Origin: Chlorokybus atmophyticus
Lineage: Eukaryota > Streptophyta > Chlorokybophyceae > Chlorokybales > Chlorokybaceae
Assembly: GCA_009103225.1 (NCBI GenBank)
Contig: RHPI01000277.1
Coordinates: 733,578 to 797,577 of the forward strand
Length of the DNA stretch: 64,000 nt
Direction: 5' to 3'
Part shown: piece after piece, positions 37,957-49,118 of the stretch
Position numbering within the stretch: the stretch's first letter is position 1
Layout of the letters: each line of letters starts with the position of its first letter
The notes under the pieces: generated by a model
The model's database searches: none
What the model saw: only the letters and a program-made list of their open reading frames with translations
What the model was told of the DNA's origin: nothing
Translations under genes and position numbers: made by a program

Positions 37957-39967
37957 AGGGAGTTGTTGGTTTGTGACCAGGATATGCGAGCAACCAATAA
38001 GAGTATGCATTTGCAAGCCACCATTGGCATGTAGCCAGTGTGTGTCTCTACACACCAAGTTTAATTACGATGTTGGCGTAGGCGCGCACGTGTGCGGGTT
38101 AATTATTTGTATCTGCGTCTTTGTGTGCATGTGTGCGCGTGCGTTCACCTTGCACAATCGATGTGAGGGGCAATTGCGCATGCAAATAGTATACGCGTGT
38201 GTGTACAAAATATATGACGTGCTAGTAGGCACACGCATGCAATGCACACAATCACTCCAGCATTACATGCACACTAGTATACATCTCACCGTTGTCACCA
38301 TCAGGCTAATCTACTGCACTAAACTAAACCAGCTACTAGCCTTCCCCGTTAGACATGCATGTACATGCACACGTTTATCATTACCTGCCCACACGGGCTG
38401 TGCGTTGCGCATGCATGCTAGTGCACATCAGTTAGTTGGTGCCCTTGCCCTTTTCATTGAGCTGCTCTTGCCCGTGTGCTCGCTGGTGGTTGTGCTTGGC
38501 TTGCTGTGCGTGCATGCTGTGTCAACACTTGGAAAGCCTATGCATATCACATGCTATAACGGTGTGGCACACGTAGTTGTAAGTCAAGCTGGTTGAAGCA
38601 ATCCAAGTCATGCTCTTTGTCAAGCTTTTGACACTGCGGTTGCGAGTACAGATGTGTATGATTTGTCCTTGTTGTGCCACTCAACGTCGCGTGTCAAAGC
38701 CGCAAGTTGTATATTAAGTGCATTTTGTCAACAACTTGCAAGTATATGCGTTGTTTGACTCGCTTGACAAAGCCGGACAACTTTTTGATGTTGCAAACAG
38801 TATGCACACGTTGGGGCGGACGTGCATCCGATCCGTACGCAACAACCTCTTTCAAGAATTTAAGAGGCCGTTGCAAGTTGATAGCTGCGTCGACACACAA
38901 GCAGCAAAAGGCAGTAAGGTTAATGAAGCTAAGCGCTTGTTATAAACCCGATAGCACAATAAAGAACAATATCCCCATTATCGCAGTCTATAAATGTGTT
39001 GTAGGTATCATGTTCCCGGTTGCGCATACATTAAGCCATGGCACGAGCAGCAATATCAAATAAGTTTTCAGCACATGAATCAATTACGTAATGACATGAA
39101 GACTTGGTGAGTAATTGGAATCAAGGTTGCTGCTCCAATGGTTTGCAATAAAATAGCATGATGTTGTATGCCATACAAGTTTGTGTTGTGTTAAGATGAC
39201 AATTGCGCATGCATACACATAGCGATATATGCGCATACATGCACGCATAAGTACATCGCACAAATGATGCGTAGCATATGCGCGCATCGTGGTAAATTAT
39301 GTCAATTAGGCATCATATTGTACGAATAGATAAATTTGTTCAAGAAGAGCTATTCTGCGGTGTTAAAACTCTCATCCAAGTATTTAACATGCCACGGAAG
39401 CCATAAAGTTGTTGGCATATACACAACATTTCAAAGACAGTGAGTCACAGTCCTCACTGTCATTGCGTTTGGGCTCTGCATCAATAACTTGCTAACACGC
39501 ATGGTCACACGTGTTCTACACAACATTTCTGTGCATGTATACCAATATAGCTCTTAATACATGATGTAGTTTTAAGCTCGGCTTGCACGACGTTATTGTT
39601 GTCACAATATCATATTATACTATTTATACTACCAACAATAACAGCATCGACGTTAATCTTGTTGTCATAGATTTAGCGATCTTGTACATAGTCGCTACAT
39701 CTACAAGTGGTATAGCTAGATTGTTGTTGGTCCTTGACAATATTATCGATAATAACAGTACCCGGTAACTGTTTGTTCCAATCCATCTGTTGCCTGAGCT
39801 AATTCAATTCATGCATACTCTGAGGTGAGCAGGCCCATTGACCTGAGTGGTGAGTCACCATCTGTGTCATTGGAGAGTCGTCTTGGCGCCAAAAGTTTGA
39901 CCCCAAACGCCATCACTTCTGCTGCAGAGTGATCGGCAGCTGGGCGGCGGCGGCGGCAGCGGTGACT
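37957..39967. other. Intergenic region
   Basis: About 2 kb with only short frames, AT-richer towards 39.0-39.8 kb. It holds one copy of a 25-base dispersed repeat (38380-38404). No gene, RNA or mobile-element signature recognised. Just before the MSH2 ATG there is a GGC/GCA run (39943-39962). Confidence 0.5.
38380..38404. repeat. Dispersed 25-base repeat, copy 1
   Basis: Reads ATTACCTGCCCACACGGGCT followed by GTGCG, identical to 46360-46384. It contains the short inverted pair GCCC/GGGC. Confidence 0.7.
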
Positions 39968-41105
39968 ATGGCGGACGAAGGCGACAGGGACGGCCCTGGC
40001 GATGAGCCGAAGCTGCCGGAGTTCAAGCTAGGTATGAGCAGCGAGGCAGCGGGGAGCATAATGACCATGATTTTGTGTGTGTATGCGTGCGTGTGTTTGT
40101 GCAGTGTAAGCTGCTGGTGGTCAGCGTTGGCTGTCAAGTGTGTGTTTCCCGGTTGTTCAAAAGCTTAGCTGCTATGGGTATTACCTCTCTGTGTGCGATG
40201 AGGTTGCAATGACCAAAATTCAGCTTGCATATAATAATATAACGCTTGCAACTTGATGATATACAGCTGAAACGAATGAGTTGAAGCAAATTGGGCATAG
40301 CTTCATGCTATAATACTCTTGCTTGCGTTCTTTCCGCTTTGCAGACGCCAACCAGGCTCGCGGTTTCATCAGTTGCTTCAACCGTCTTACGAAGGTACAT
40401 GTGGATGCATGCATGCATGCATTGTCGTCATTCACGGTCATATGCAAGGCATGACATAGCCTAGACTCACCAATGCGCTAGTGTTAAGCATGCCTTTTGC
40501 ATAGACAAGCAGTCTGCGAGTCGTGCAAAGAGACTCGTAGCAGCTGAGGTGTCTAAGCATCAAGTGCTTACTATGCATGTCAAGTGGACATCGTCAACAA
40601 TGCACGCAAGTCAACTGCAGCTGCTAGCTGTAAAACAAAACACGTTGATTGAATGCTTACACATCGTCAATACACAGGAAGCGAACATAGTGAGATTTTT
40701 TGACAGAAAGGTGCGTGGCTGCAGTCAACCTATACACGCTTGCAAGCTTGGCCTAATCACAGCTGAAGCCCACCATTTTGCATACACATGAGCAGGACTA
40801 CTTCACTGTTCACGGCGACAATGCCTCCTTCATCGCCACTTCCTACTACCGCACGTCCGCCGTGATCCGCTCCCTCGGTTCCGGTCAAGAAGCACTCCCC
40901 AGTGTGACGGTCAGTCGCAGCATGTTTGAGACGATACTAAGGGATCTCTTACTGGAACGGTCGGAGTATACCGTAGAAGTGTACGAGGGGGCGGGAAGCA
41001 ACTGGCAGAGGACCAAAACGGGGAGCCCGGGGATGCTGGACAGGTGTGCGTGTGCGTGTGCGTGTGCGTGTGCGTGTGCGTGTGCGTGTGCGTGTGCGTG
41101 TGCGT

Positions 41106-41136
<31 letters not shown>

Positions 41137-44100
41137 CGTGCGTGTGCGTGCGTGCGTGCGTGTGTGTGCGTGCATGCAAGCGTGCATACATGTGCGCGTG
41201 CGTGCGTGCGTGCGTGTGAAAACTTTCACTGGTATATGATGGTTACACGCTGCTGTAACCATCATGTTGCGAAGCTTCCCACAGTCAGATTGAGACTCGG
41301 TTCGGTGGCAGTTTTGAAGATGTCTTGTATGGCGGCGCGTACGAGATGCAGGAGACGCCGGTCATCATGGCCTTGCGCGTATCCGTGCGCGAGAGAGAAC
41401 GAACCGTCGGGTTGGCGTATTGCGACACGACGCAGCGAATCATTGGCCTGGCAGACTTTGTTGACGACGATCAGGTAAGCACTCTCACACATACACTTGA
41501 ACATCACCAAGTCTCCACTTCATTTGACAGGTTGTTGTTGACCGTGGTGCGTGTTGCTGTGCAGTACAACAACCTTGAATCTGTGCTGGTGGCTCTCAAC
41601 TGCCGGGAGTGCTTGATCCCACAGGTACAAGGAGCTTGAGTTGGCTATTAAGGATGTCAGTAATGTGTGCGTGCGCACATGCGCGTATGTGCAAGCACAT
41701 ACCCGCATGTGCGCGCACTCATCTTGTTGTTGATCAGGAGGCCAACTCGCCAGATCAGCGGAGGCTACATGACGTGATCAAGCGGTGCGGAGCGCACGTA
41801 ACGACCCGCAAGCGCAGCGAGTTTGTCGCGCGAGACGCCGAACGCGACCTCACGCGCTTGATCAAGGGGAACGTCGCTCAGGTGCGTCGCACAGGTGTTT
41901 CCAAGTCAAGTGTGTATGTTGGGGTTGGCGAATCTGATACACAATCGCATAACTCCACAGTTACACACACATCTACATATATGCATGCAGACATGCGTAC
42001 ATACACATGTATGCATACATATCTGCATGCATGCAGACAGGTGTAAGTACACCCAGCATACAGACAAACGTACATATGTACGTGCACATACGTGCACACA
42101 TATACATACACACATGCATGCATACATACTCAAGGAAGGTACGTACATGTGCGTGTATGCACCTATGTGGTTACATACACATGTACATACATGTATGTGC
42201 ACACACGTGTGAACACACACTCCTACACACGCGTGCTCGCCTGCACGCACGCACGCATACGCCTGTACTCCTATCCGCCACACACACCCGCACACATATC
42301 TACACAACCGCCTACGCACTCCTCCTGTCCCGTCCGCAGCACCGCGCCGTGTTGGATTCCGAGCCCGCCTGCTCCGCCCTCTCCGTCCTCCTCTCCCACA
42401 CCTCCCTCCTCGGCGACGACAGCAACTACGGCAGATACCGCCTTCAGCAGTACGTGTTGGGCCAGTACATGCGTCTGGACGCGACGGCGATGCGGGCGCT
42501 GAACGTGATGGAGAGCAGGACGGACGGGAACAGGAGTTTCAGCTTGTTTGGGTTGATGGATAGGACGGTCACGGCGGGGATGGGGAAGAGACTGCTGCAT
42601 CGGTGGCTGAAACAACCGCTGCTGGATGTTGGGCAGGTAGGCGGGTGGTGACATGTGTCTTTGTTGACCGGTTATTTTGTTGGTTTCGTGCGTTTTGAGT
42701 AGTGTTGGATGCGCCTGTGTTTTCTGTGTTGTTGCACGCAGTGTGTATATGTGCACGCGCGTGCGCGCTTGTGTGTGTGTGTGTGTATGCATGCGTGCGC
42801 GCATGTGTGTGTGTGCGCATGCGTGCGTGTGTGTGCTGGGTCGTATCTGATGATGCTACTTCTTGTCTGCAGCTTACTGAGCGTCACGATGTGGTTGAAG
42901 CTTTCACCCAAGACGTCGAAGTGCGCCGCGAGCTGCGCGACGAGCACCTCAAGCGCATACACGACATCGAGCGCCTCGCACGCAAGCTGGAAAGGCGCCG
43001 ATCCACGCTGCAAGACATTGTCAAACTGTACCAGGTCAATCGTCGCTTGCGACTGTCTCACAGCTGATGCATAGCATTCTGCATTGCAATGTCTAGACGA
43101 AAATTATGATTGGTCCACACTACTTGTCTGGGTAACATTCTGTGTGCATGTGTGTGTGTGCGTGCGTGCATGTGTGTGCACGCGTGCGTAAGCATTGCAC
43201 TCAAGGCGTGACTAACTTCTCATGCAGGCAAGCATCCGCATTCCATTCATCCGCAAGGTGATCACGCGCTACGAGGGTGATCACGCCGCTCTCTTCAAGA
43301 CAAAGTACGTTTAGACCGACACGTGTTGCTCGTGCGCGGCCACACACGCACCCGAGCACAAATGATGATGCTCCACCTTTACTGCATGACAGATATATCG
43401 ATGAACTCGCTGATGTGGAGGGAACCGAGCACCTCGGCAAGTACGAGCAGCTGGTGGAGGCTGCCATTGACATAGATCAGATCGAACATGGAGAGTACCT
43501 CATCTCTCCCAACTACGACACCGACCTGGCGGACATAAAGGTGAGAAGGAGGGAGGCTTTGGTGACTGTGCTTTGCGTGTGTGGGGTTGTGGGCGTGCGT
43601 GTGTGCTAAAGACTCGTTTGCTTTGAAGGCTGAGCGGGATGCTGTGGACGCGTCTATGCGCCGTTGCTTCTCGGCCGCAGCGGAGGACCTGGACCTCGTC
43701 GCTGATAAGACGATCAAGCTGGATAAGACGCCTTTGTACGGTTGGGTGTTTCGCGTGTCTAAGAAGGAAGAAATGAAGGTGTGTGGCTTTGTATTCACAT
43801 GTGCCCGTGTGTGTGCCTGGGTGTGCGTGTGTGTACTAAGTGATGCAGTTACCAGGCTTGTGCATCAACTGGTTGTATGCCAACCATAGGTGCGGAAACA
43901 GCTGGAGGTGAGGTACCAAAGGTGTGGAGTGCGCAAAGATGGCGTGCTCTTCACCAACAGGTGAGAAAAGCACCACAGAGCTGATTTGTCAAAACGGGAG
44001 TTTACTAGCAGAGCCTCAGCGTGTTCAAGCAATGTCACCAGTGTACTCCAACATAATTGCTTACTTCCATGTGCAATCGCGTGCAGGGAACTGAAGCAGT

Positions 44101-45970
44101 TGAGCGAGAAACATACCAGGTTGTCTGATGAATACACCGCCAAACAAAAGAATCTTGTTGCGAAGGTATTGTTGTAAAAGCCTTGCACATGAGCAGGATT
44201 ACAGCACGGGGTCACACACGTGCGCACCCACGTGCACGCACACATGCACAGGTTGTGGACGTTGCGGCCACGTTCGTCCCTCTCTTCGAGCGCATTGCGG
44301 CCGTCCTGGCCGAACTCGACGTCCTGGCCGCCTTTGCCGACCTCGCGCTGTCCGCGCCGATTCCGTACGTGCGGCCGAGCGTCACCGCGCAAGGCGCGGG
44401 AGACATCGTACTCAAAGGAAGCAGACACCCTTGCGTCGAAGTTCAGGTCTGTACTCGGCGCGTGCGTGCGTGCGTATGTGCGTGCGTGTGTGCGTGTGTG
44501 TGTGCGCGTATGTGTGCACGTTTTCTTCTTTGGGTTGGTGTCGAACAGGTCAAGCCTGACCATCTGCATGTGTTGTCGACAGGATGATGTGGCGTTTATC
44601 GCGAACGATTGCGAGCTCGTGCGTGACAAGAGCTGGTTTCAGATCATCACAGGTCCGAACATGGGTGGGAAAAGCACCTACATCAGACAAGTGGCTGTCA
44701 ATGTGCTGATGGCTCAGGTTAGTGTTGTAGTAATGCTTAGAGCTGAACATTATTTACAAACATTGCAATAGTTTTGCGCTTTGTTGTTTGACACAGTCCG
44801 TCATATGCGACAGTTGCACACATCAGTCACATATGTGTGGAAGAGGCAGTGTGTGGTGTGCAGTGCACGCCTAACTGTGTCCATATTCATGAACAGGTGG
44901 GTAGTTTTGTTCCATGCGATTCCGCCACGATCAGCGTGCGGGATTGCATCTTTGCGCGCGTGGGTGCCGGTGACTGCCAGCTACGCGGCGTGTCCACGTT
45001 TATGGCGGAGATGCTCGAGACCGCAGCCATCCTAAAAGCCGCCACGTCGTCCTCGCTCGTCATCATCGACGAGCTCGGGCGCGGCACGTCCACGTACGAC
45101 GGGTTCGGACTGGCGTGGGCTATATCGGAACATCTGGCAGCCATCATTCAGGTACAAGAAGGGGTACACGTGTATCACAGATGATCTGGCTTCATGTTTT
45201 TCATGCAATTGGGGTTGACCTCAACAACTTTTTATGTGTAGGCTCCAACGTTGTTTGCCACCCACTTTCATGAGCTCACTGCGCTCGCCAACCCGGGAGC
45301 CACTGTGCCGGGTCCCAATGGCGCAGCTGTACCTGTGGTTGGCGTGGCCAACTACCACGTCAGCGCCCATACGGACGAGAACTCCAGAAGGCTCACCATG
45401 CTGTACAAGGTGTGTGATCATTACCAAACGCTGTTGCTGTCTTGAAATTGAACAGACACATGCATCTACAAGCACACACACATGCGCCTGCACATGCGCA
45501 TGCACGCATATGCGCATGCACGCACACCCTCCCGCGTATGCACGCGCACACGTACAAACACACACGTGCACTCCTCTGTGGCACTGCAGGTTCAGCCTGG
45601 TCCTTGTGACCAGAGCTTCGGCATCCACGTGGCCGAGTTTGCCCACTTCCCGGAGAGCGTCATCGCATTAGCTAAAAGGAAAGCCGCAGAGCTTGAGGAC
45701 TTTTCAAGTGCCACTATCACTGATGATGATGTTGATCATGATGCCATTAATCCTGGCTCCAAGCGCAAGCGCGTGTCGTGCCCGAGTGACGCCACTTCTG
45801 GCGCCGCGCGGATAAAGAAGTTCCTCGCGGATTTTGCCGCCGTCCCCTTGAAGCAGATGGACAAAGAGGAGGGGCTCGCGCGTGTGCGCCAACTCAAAGC
45901 GGGCCTCGACAGTGATGCTAAAAGCAATGCGTGGCTGGCGCAGCTGCTGCAGAAATGCTTGCAAGACTGA
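39968..45970 (+). CDS. MSH2: DNA mismatch repair ATPase MSH2 (complete, 19 exons)
   Basis: Common subunit of MutS-alpha and MutS-beta that recognises mismatches and small loops in nuclear DNA. Exons: 39968-40031, 40345-40394, 40678-40710, 40796-41043, 41312-41474, 41565-41624, 41738-41881, 42340-42636, 42873-43034, 43228-43304, 43393-43540, 43629-43778, 43890-43960, 44087-44165, 44252-44446, 44583-44717, 44897-45151, 45242-45409, 45590-45970. Total 959 residues (human 934), all in phase. Landmarks: [19 protein letters not shown] (domain I), [38 protein letters not shown] (lever region), VPYVRPSV, Walker [10 protein letters not shown] at about residues 671-679, [19 protein letters not shown], Walker [28 protein letters not shown], and [11 protein letters not shown]. 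All catalytic motifs are intact. Exon 3 is only 33 bp. Intron 4 carries a long GTGCGT array. Confidence 0.97.
41044..41119 (+). repeat. (GTGTGC)n minisatellite in MSH2 intron 4
   Basis: About a dozen nearly perfect six-base GTGTGC units directly after the splice donor, followed by further TG/CG alternation to about 41217. Pure purine-pyrimidine alternation, hence a possible Z-DNA former. Confidence 0.85.
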
Positions 45971-46210
45971 GCGGGGTGTATACTTGTATAGCATGGTTTG
46001 ATGATCAAACGGAAGTGTTGATAGATCTCGGACCGGTAACATTACAGACAATTGCACGCATTGGATGTGCGTGCTAATGGCTGTATGCATGCATGCATGT
46101 ATATCATGCAGCAACAGAGTACATCAAATGCGTAGTGTACAAAAGATGGTGTGTTAGATTAGTGTGAATGCACATGCATAGAACATGCAATGAACACGGC
46201 AAGAGCACAG

Positions 46211-46250
46211 CAACACATAGTACCATAGTACCATACCCTTTATATACACA
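46211..46250. repeat. Dispersed element with TATATA core, copy 1
   Basis: CAACACATAGTACCAT, then a duplicated AGTACCAT, then ACCCTTTATATACAC. Without the 8-base duplication it matches 60595-60625 almost base for base. Could be a core promoter of an unseen transcript or a remnant of a repeated element. Confidence 0.55.
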
Positions 46251-46359
46251 GCCACTGTCACTAGCAGCGTTTTCAGTTGAAGTTCACCACCGGGCTACAA
46301 GTATTCTGTACTTATTCTACCACCGAGTAAGTCATGCAAGTTAGTACATGCGGATTCAA

Positions 46360-46384
46360 ATTACCTGCCCACACGGGCTGTGCG
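46360..46384. repeat. Dispersed 25-base repeat, copy 2
   Basis: Identical to 38380-38404. Flanking bases differ between the two copies, so the identity is confined to about 25 bases. Confidence 0.7.
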
Positions 46385-47083
46385 CATGTCCATATGCCTT
46401 ACATTAGCGTAGGTTAGAACAAAGCATGTGTACCGGAGCACCCCCTACGCAGTACATAACGTGCACCACAGCAGTATTCATTGTTGTACAAGTATATTGA
46501 GTTCCATGCTACACGCAAGCACGCGCACTTTGCCATATACACATCCATGGTTGGGACGCAACCAATGTGCATCCTTGGATGCATGCTGCACCTGGCTATA
46601 TGTAATTATACACGGCCAGGCTAACAGTGCTGCATATGCTCTACATCTTCCTCTTTGCTCGCAAGCCACGCATCAGCGAACAGCTGATGCGTGATCATGC
46701 ACAACCGTGTCAATGTACTTACATCAGCACACATCACTACTATGTTGAATATGACGTTTAGAGTATTGCTGATAGGATTATGCTAACCGTGCCAGCAACA
46801 GTACATAACAGAGACCAAAGGCTTGCAGGCACATCTCAAACAGTCATCTCACACTTGCAACCATTCACTGCGGCAGCGAAGGCCAACACAGAACCCAGCC
46901 TGTCTCATCCAACCCAGCCTCCAACACTTCAAGCTTGGCCTGTGGCCACACGCCTCCTTCACGGCAAAGCCCTTGCAAACCTCAACACGTCCACTTCCCA
47001 TATGTACACCCTCTTCTGTCACCTAACACAGCAAACCTGCCACAACAACCTGTAGACTACCCCTTTCATTCTGTACTGTGTGG

Positions 47084-47959
47084 TCACCCACGGACGGGTA
47101 TGCCGAGGTCCCGGAACATACGCAGCAGCATGCCATCCTCCATCAACGCCATCACTTCATCGTGACCACCAACATGCTGACCTCCTGAATGTGGTAACTC
47201 TTTCAGCTTGCACATGTGGATACTGGTTGCTCATTTAGTTGTTGTTATGCGATATCCGCATGCGGTAGTAGTGCAACTGGCATGCATGGGTCTTACAACT
47301 CACCTATCCATACGTTTGGGACAGTGGTGCGCACGGTCAGCTCACCAAGCGCCAGCTGCCATGCGTCGGTGTCATCTGCCATGGCTTTGTGTAAGTGTGT
47401 GTGGTCAACTGAACAGGTCTAACTCCAACATAAGCGCATGCGTGCGTGTGGGTATGCACAGCATGTGAGTGTTGTCAATCACCGAGTTGAAACAAAAGTT
47501 TTCTGGTTCAACTGAGAGCGCTTACACGATATCTGCTATCTCTTCGTTTGAAAGCTATATCAGAACTTTTGATGCATGATTTGTAACATGCTGCATATCG
47601 GTAGATGCATGACGCGCACCTTCTGTGTCGATCATGACGTCGTTGTAAGGGACGCGAAGGTCTTTCAGCAGCTGCCTCACTCGCGCTGAGTACCTGGGCG
47701 CCACGCTCTGGGAGTCAGTCTTGTCCTATGCGCCCTCTACTGCTAATACTCAGCAACATGTCACACACAAATACATGTGGCACGAACTCCATGAGGCAAG
47801 TCTCTCTTACGGGCAGTAGCTCTTGGTGAAGAGCTGCACAGGATTCTCCTGGACAAGCTGCCCGATGCGCAGCATGATAGGCGCCACGGCTGGCGGCAGC
47901 TCCAAGATGGGGTCTGCGGCGCCCGTCAGGCCAATGGGTGGAATTCCCAGCGTCGCCAT
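47084..47959 (-). CDS. Glutaredoxin, CPYS type
   Basis: Glutathione-dependent thiol-disulfide oxidoreductase. Exons 47959-47811, 47693-47620, 47375-47304 and 47184-47084 give 131 residues in continuous phase. The active site CPYS (about residues 49-52) is split by the first intron (LFTKSYCP|YSARVRQLLKDL). Further landmarks are VPYNDVMIDTE, the cis-Pro region TVPNVWIGG, and QHVGGHDEVMALMEDGML, where GG contacts glutathione. A 40-residue N-terminal extension precedes the fold. The chosen ATG is the first in its exon; an acceptor (CATCTGCAG) just upstream keeps the frame open (VDKTGVSN before Met), so an additional 5' exon, perhaps a targeting peptide, is possible. Confidence 0.85.
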
Positions 47960-49118
47960 GTTGCTGACTCCTGTCTTGTCAACTGCAGATGAGAGAAGTA
48001 AGTAAGGCGGTCCACAGAGCTGGTACTTTGCTGGTTTGCTGGCATGACACAGCAGATTCCAGGTTAGCGTGCATGATACAGCAAGCGGCTGTTTTGCTGC
48101 ATCATGCACAACCTGTGCGTTACGTGTGCCTGTCTGCAAGGGTTGTACATGCACACACAAAGCATGCAAGCAGGAGTTGACGCTGGTAATCCTGTTGCCT
48201 AGACAGTAGCCAACGTTCATCATATAGAAACACAGCACGCATGCAAGCAAATATTGTTAGTGAGTGCGCTTATGCCAGTGCACCTGCTTGCAGCAACGCA
48301 TGACCTGCAACCTGTCTTATTTGCACAACTACCTTCGCAGCTTTACCTGCTTGTTTGGAAACAGCAATGGCTTGCTGGCGCCAACACCTGCCTCACCTGT
48401 AGCTCACCTGCAACAACTTGGCGCAACTCGGGGTGCGAACGAAAGCCAACTGACTCAAACTACCTTTGCATCACCCTTTGCCAGTGCTTGTAGGCTTGAT
48501 GAGGTGGATTGTCGCCAGAGGCGACAATCCACCTCTAGATAACCTGACACAAAAGTGGCAGACGAAGCAGATACTGCTCTCACTTACACAAGGAGCATGT
48601 TGAAAAGGCTGAACAACCTGGTGACGGACATCATCCCAAATTCATACACGTTACACCATGCTGTGTCAAACTCTCTGACATGCAACACGTGATGGCTGTC
48701 AGAAAAGTATTCGAAAGCCTGGCCCTTGTCAACTTCTCCTTCACAAGCTTGACACGCTCAGCAGAAACTCGAGCCGTCCTGCAGCGCAATCAACCATGAT
48801 GGATGGGTTGCACTGCACCAATCAAGCAGGGGCGATGGTCAAGCCGCAAGCCGTTCTAAACAGGCTGTGAGCCAAACCCACTCTTATTGACAGGGTCAAA
48901 GCACACCAAGCTGATCAGGTGCAAACCTACACCTACGTGTCTGGTCTCGCAGCAGACAAACCAATACCACAAAACTTTGAACTGCTCTGAGAGAGAACAA
49001 AACCACCTATGTACAGTCTCTTATTGCATTGCATGATGGCAGCAGTTCACATCACCCGAGCTCCGCGCGTTGCTTATTGGACTGGTATCTCCCGAGGCTT
49101 CTGCTTAGCAGAGTGCTG
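47960..49118. other. Region between the glutaredoxin and DsbA-like genes
   Basis: About 1.2 kb. May include an upstream glutaredoxin exon near 47960-48000, the hairpin at 48501-48535, and the 3' untranslated region of the DsbA-like gene. No other gene is supported. Confidence 0.45.
48501..48535. repeat. Perfect hairpin, 16-bp stem and 3-base loop
   Basis: GAGGTGGATTGTCGCC (48501-48516), loop AGA, GGCGACAATCCACCTC (48520-48535). Every base of the arms pairs. Confidence 0.9.

Larger units (their letters stand above)
45971..47083. other. Intergenic region with two dispersed repeats
   Basis: About 1.1 kb between MSH2 and the convergent glutaredoxin gene. Short frames only. It contains the TATA-like dispersed element at 46211-46250 and the second copy of the 25-base repeat at 46360-46384. 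Confidence 0.5.

Noticed and set aside
40885-41265. Open frame of pure Ala-His / Thr-Arg repeats
   Set aside because: Translation of the GTGCGT array in MSH2 intron 4 on the opposite strand; no independent gene.
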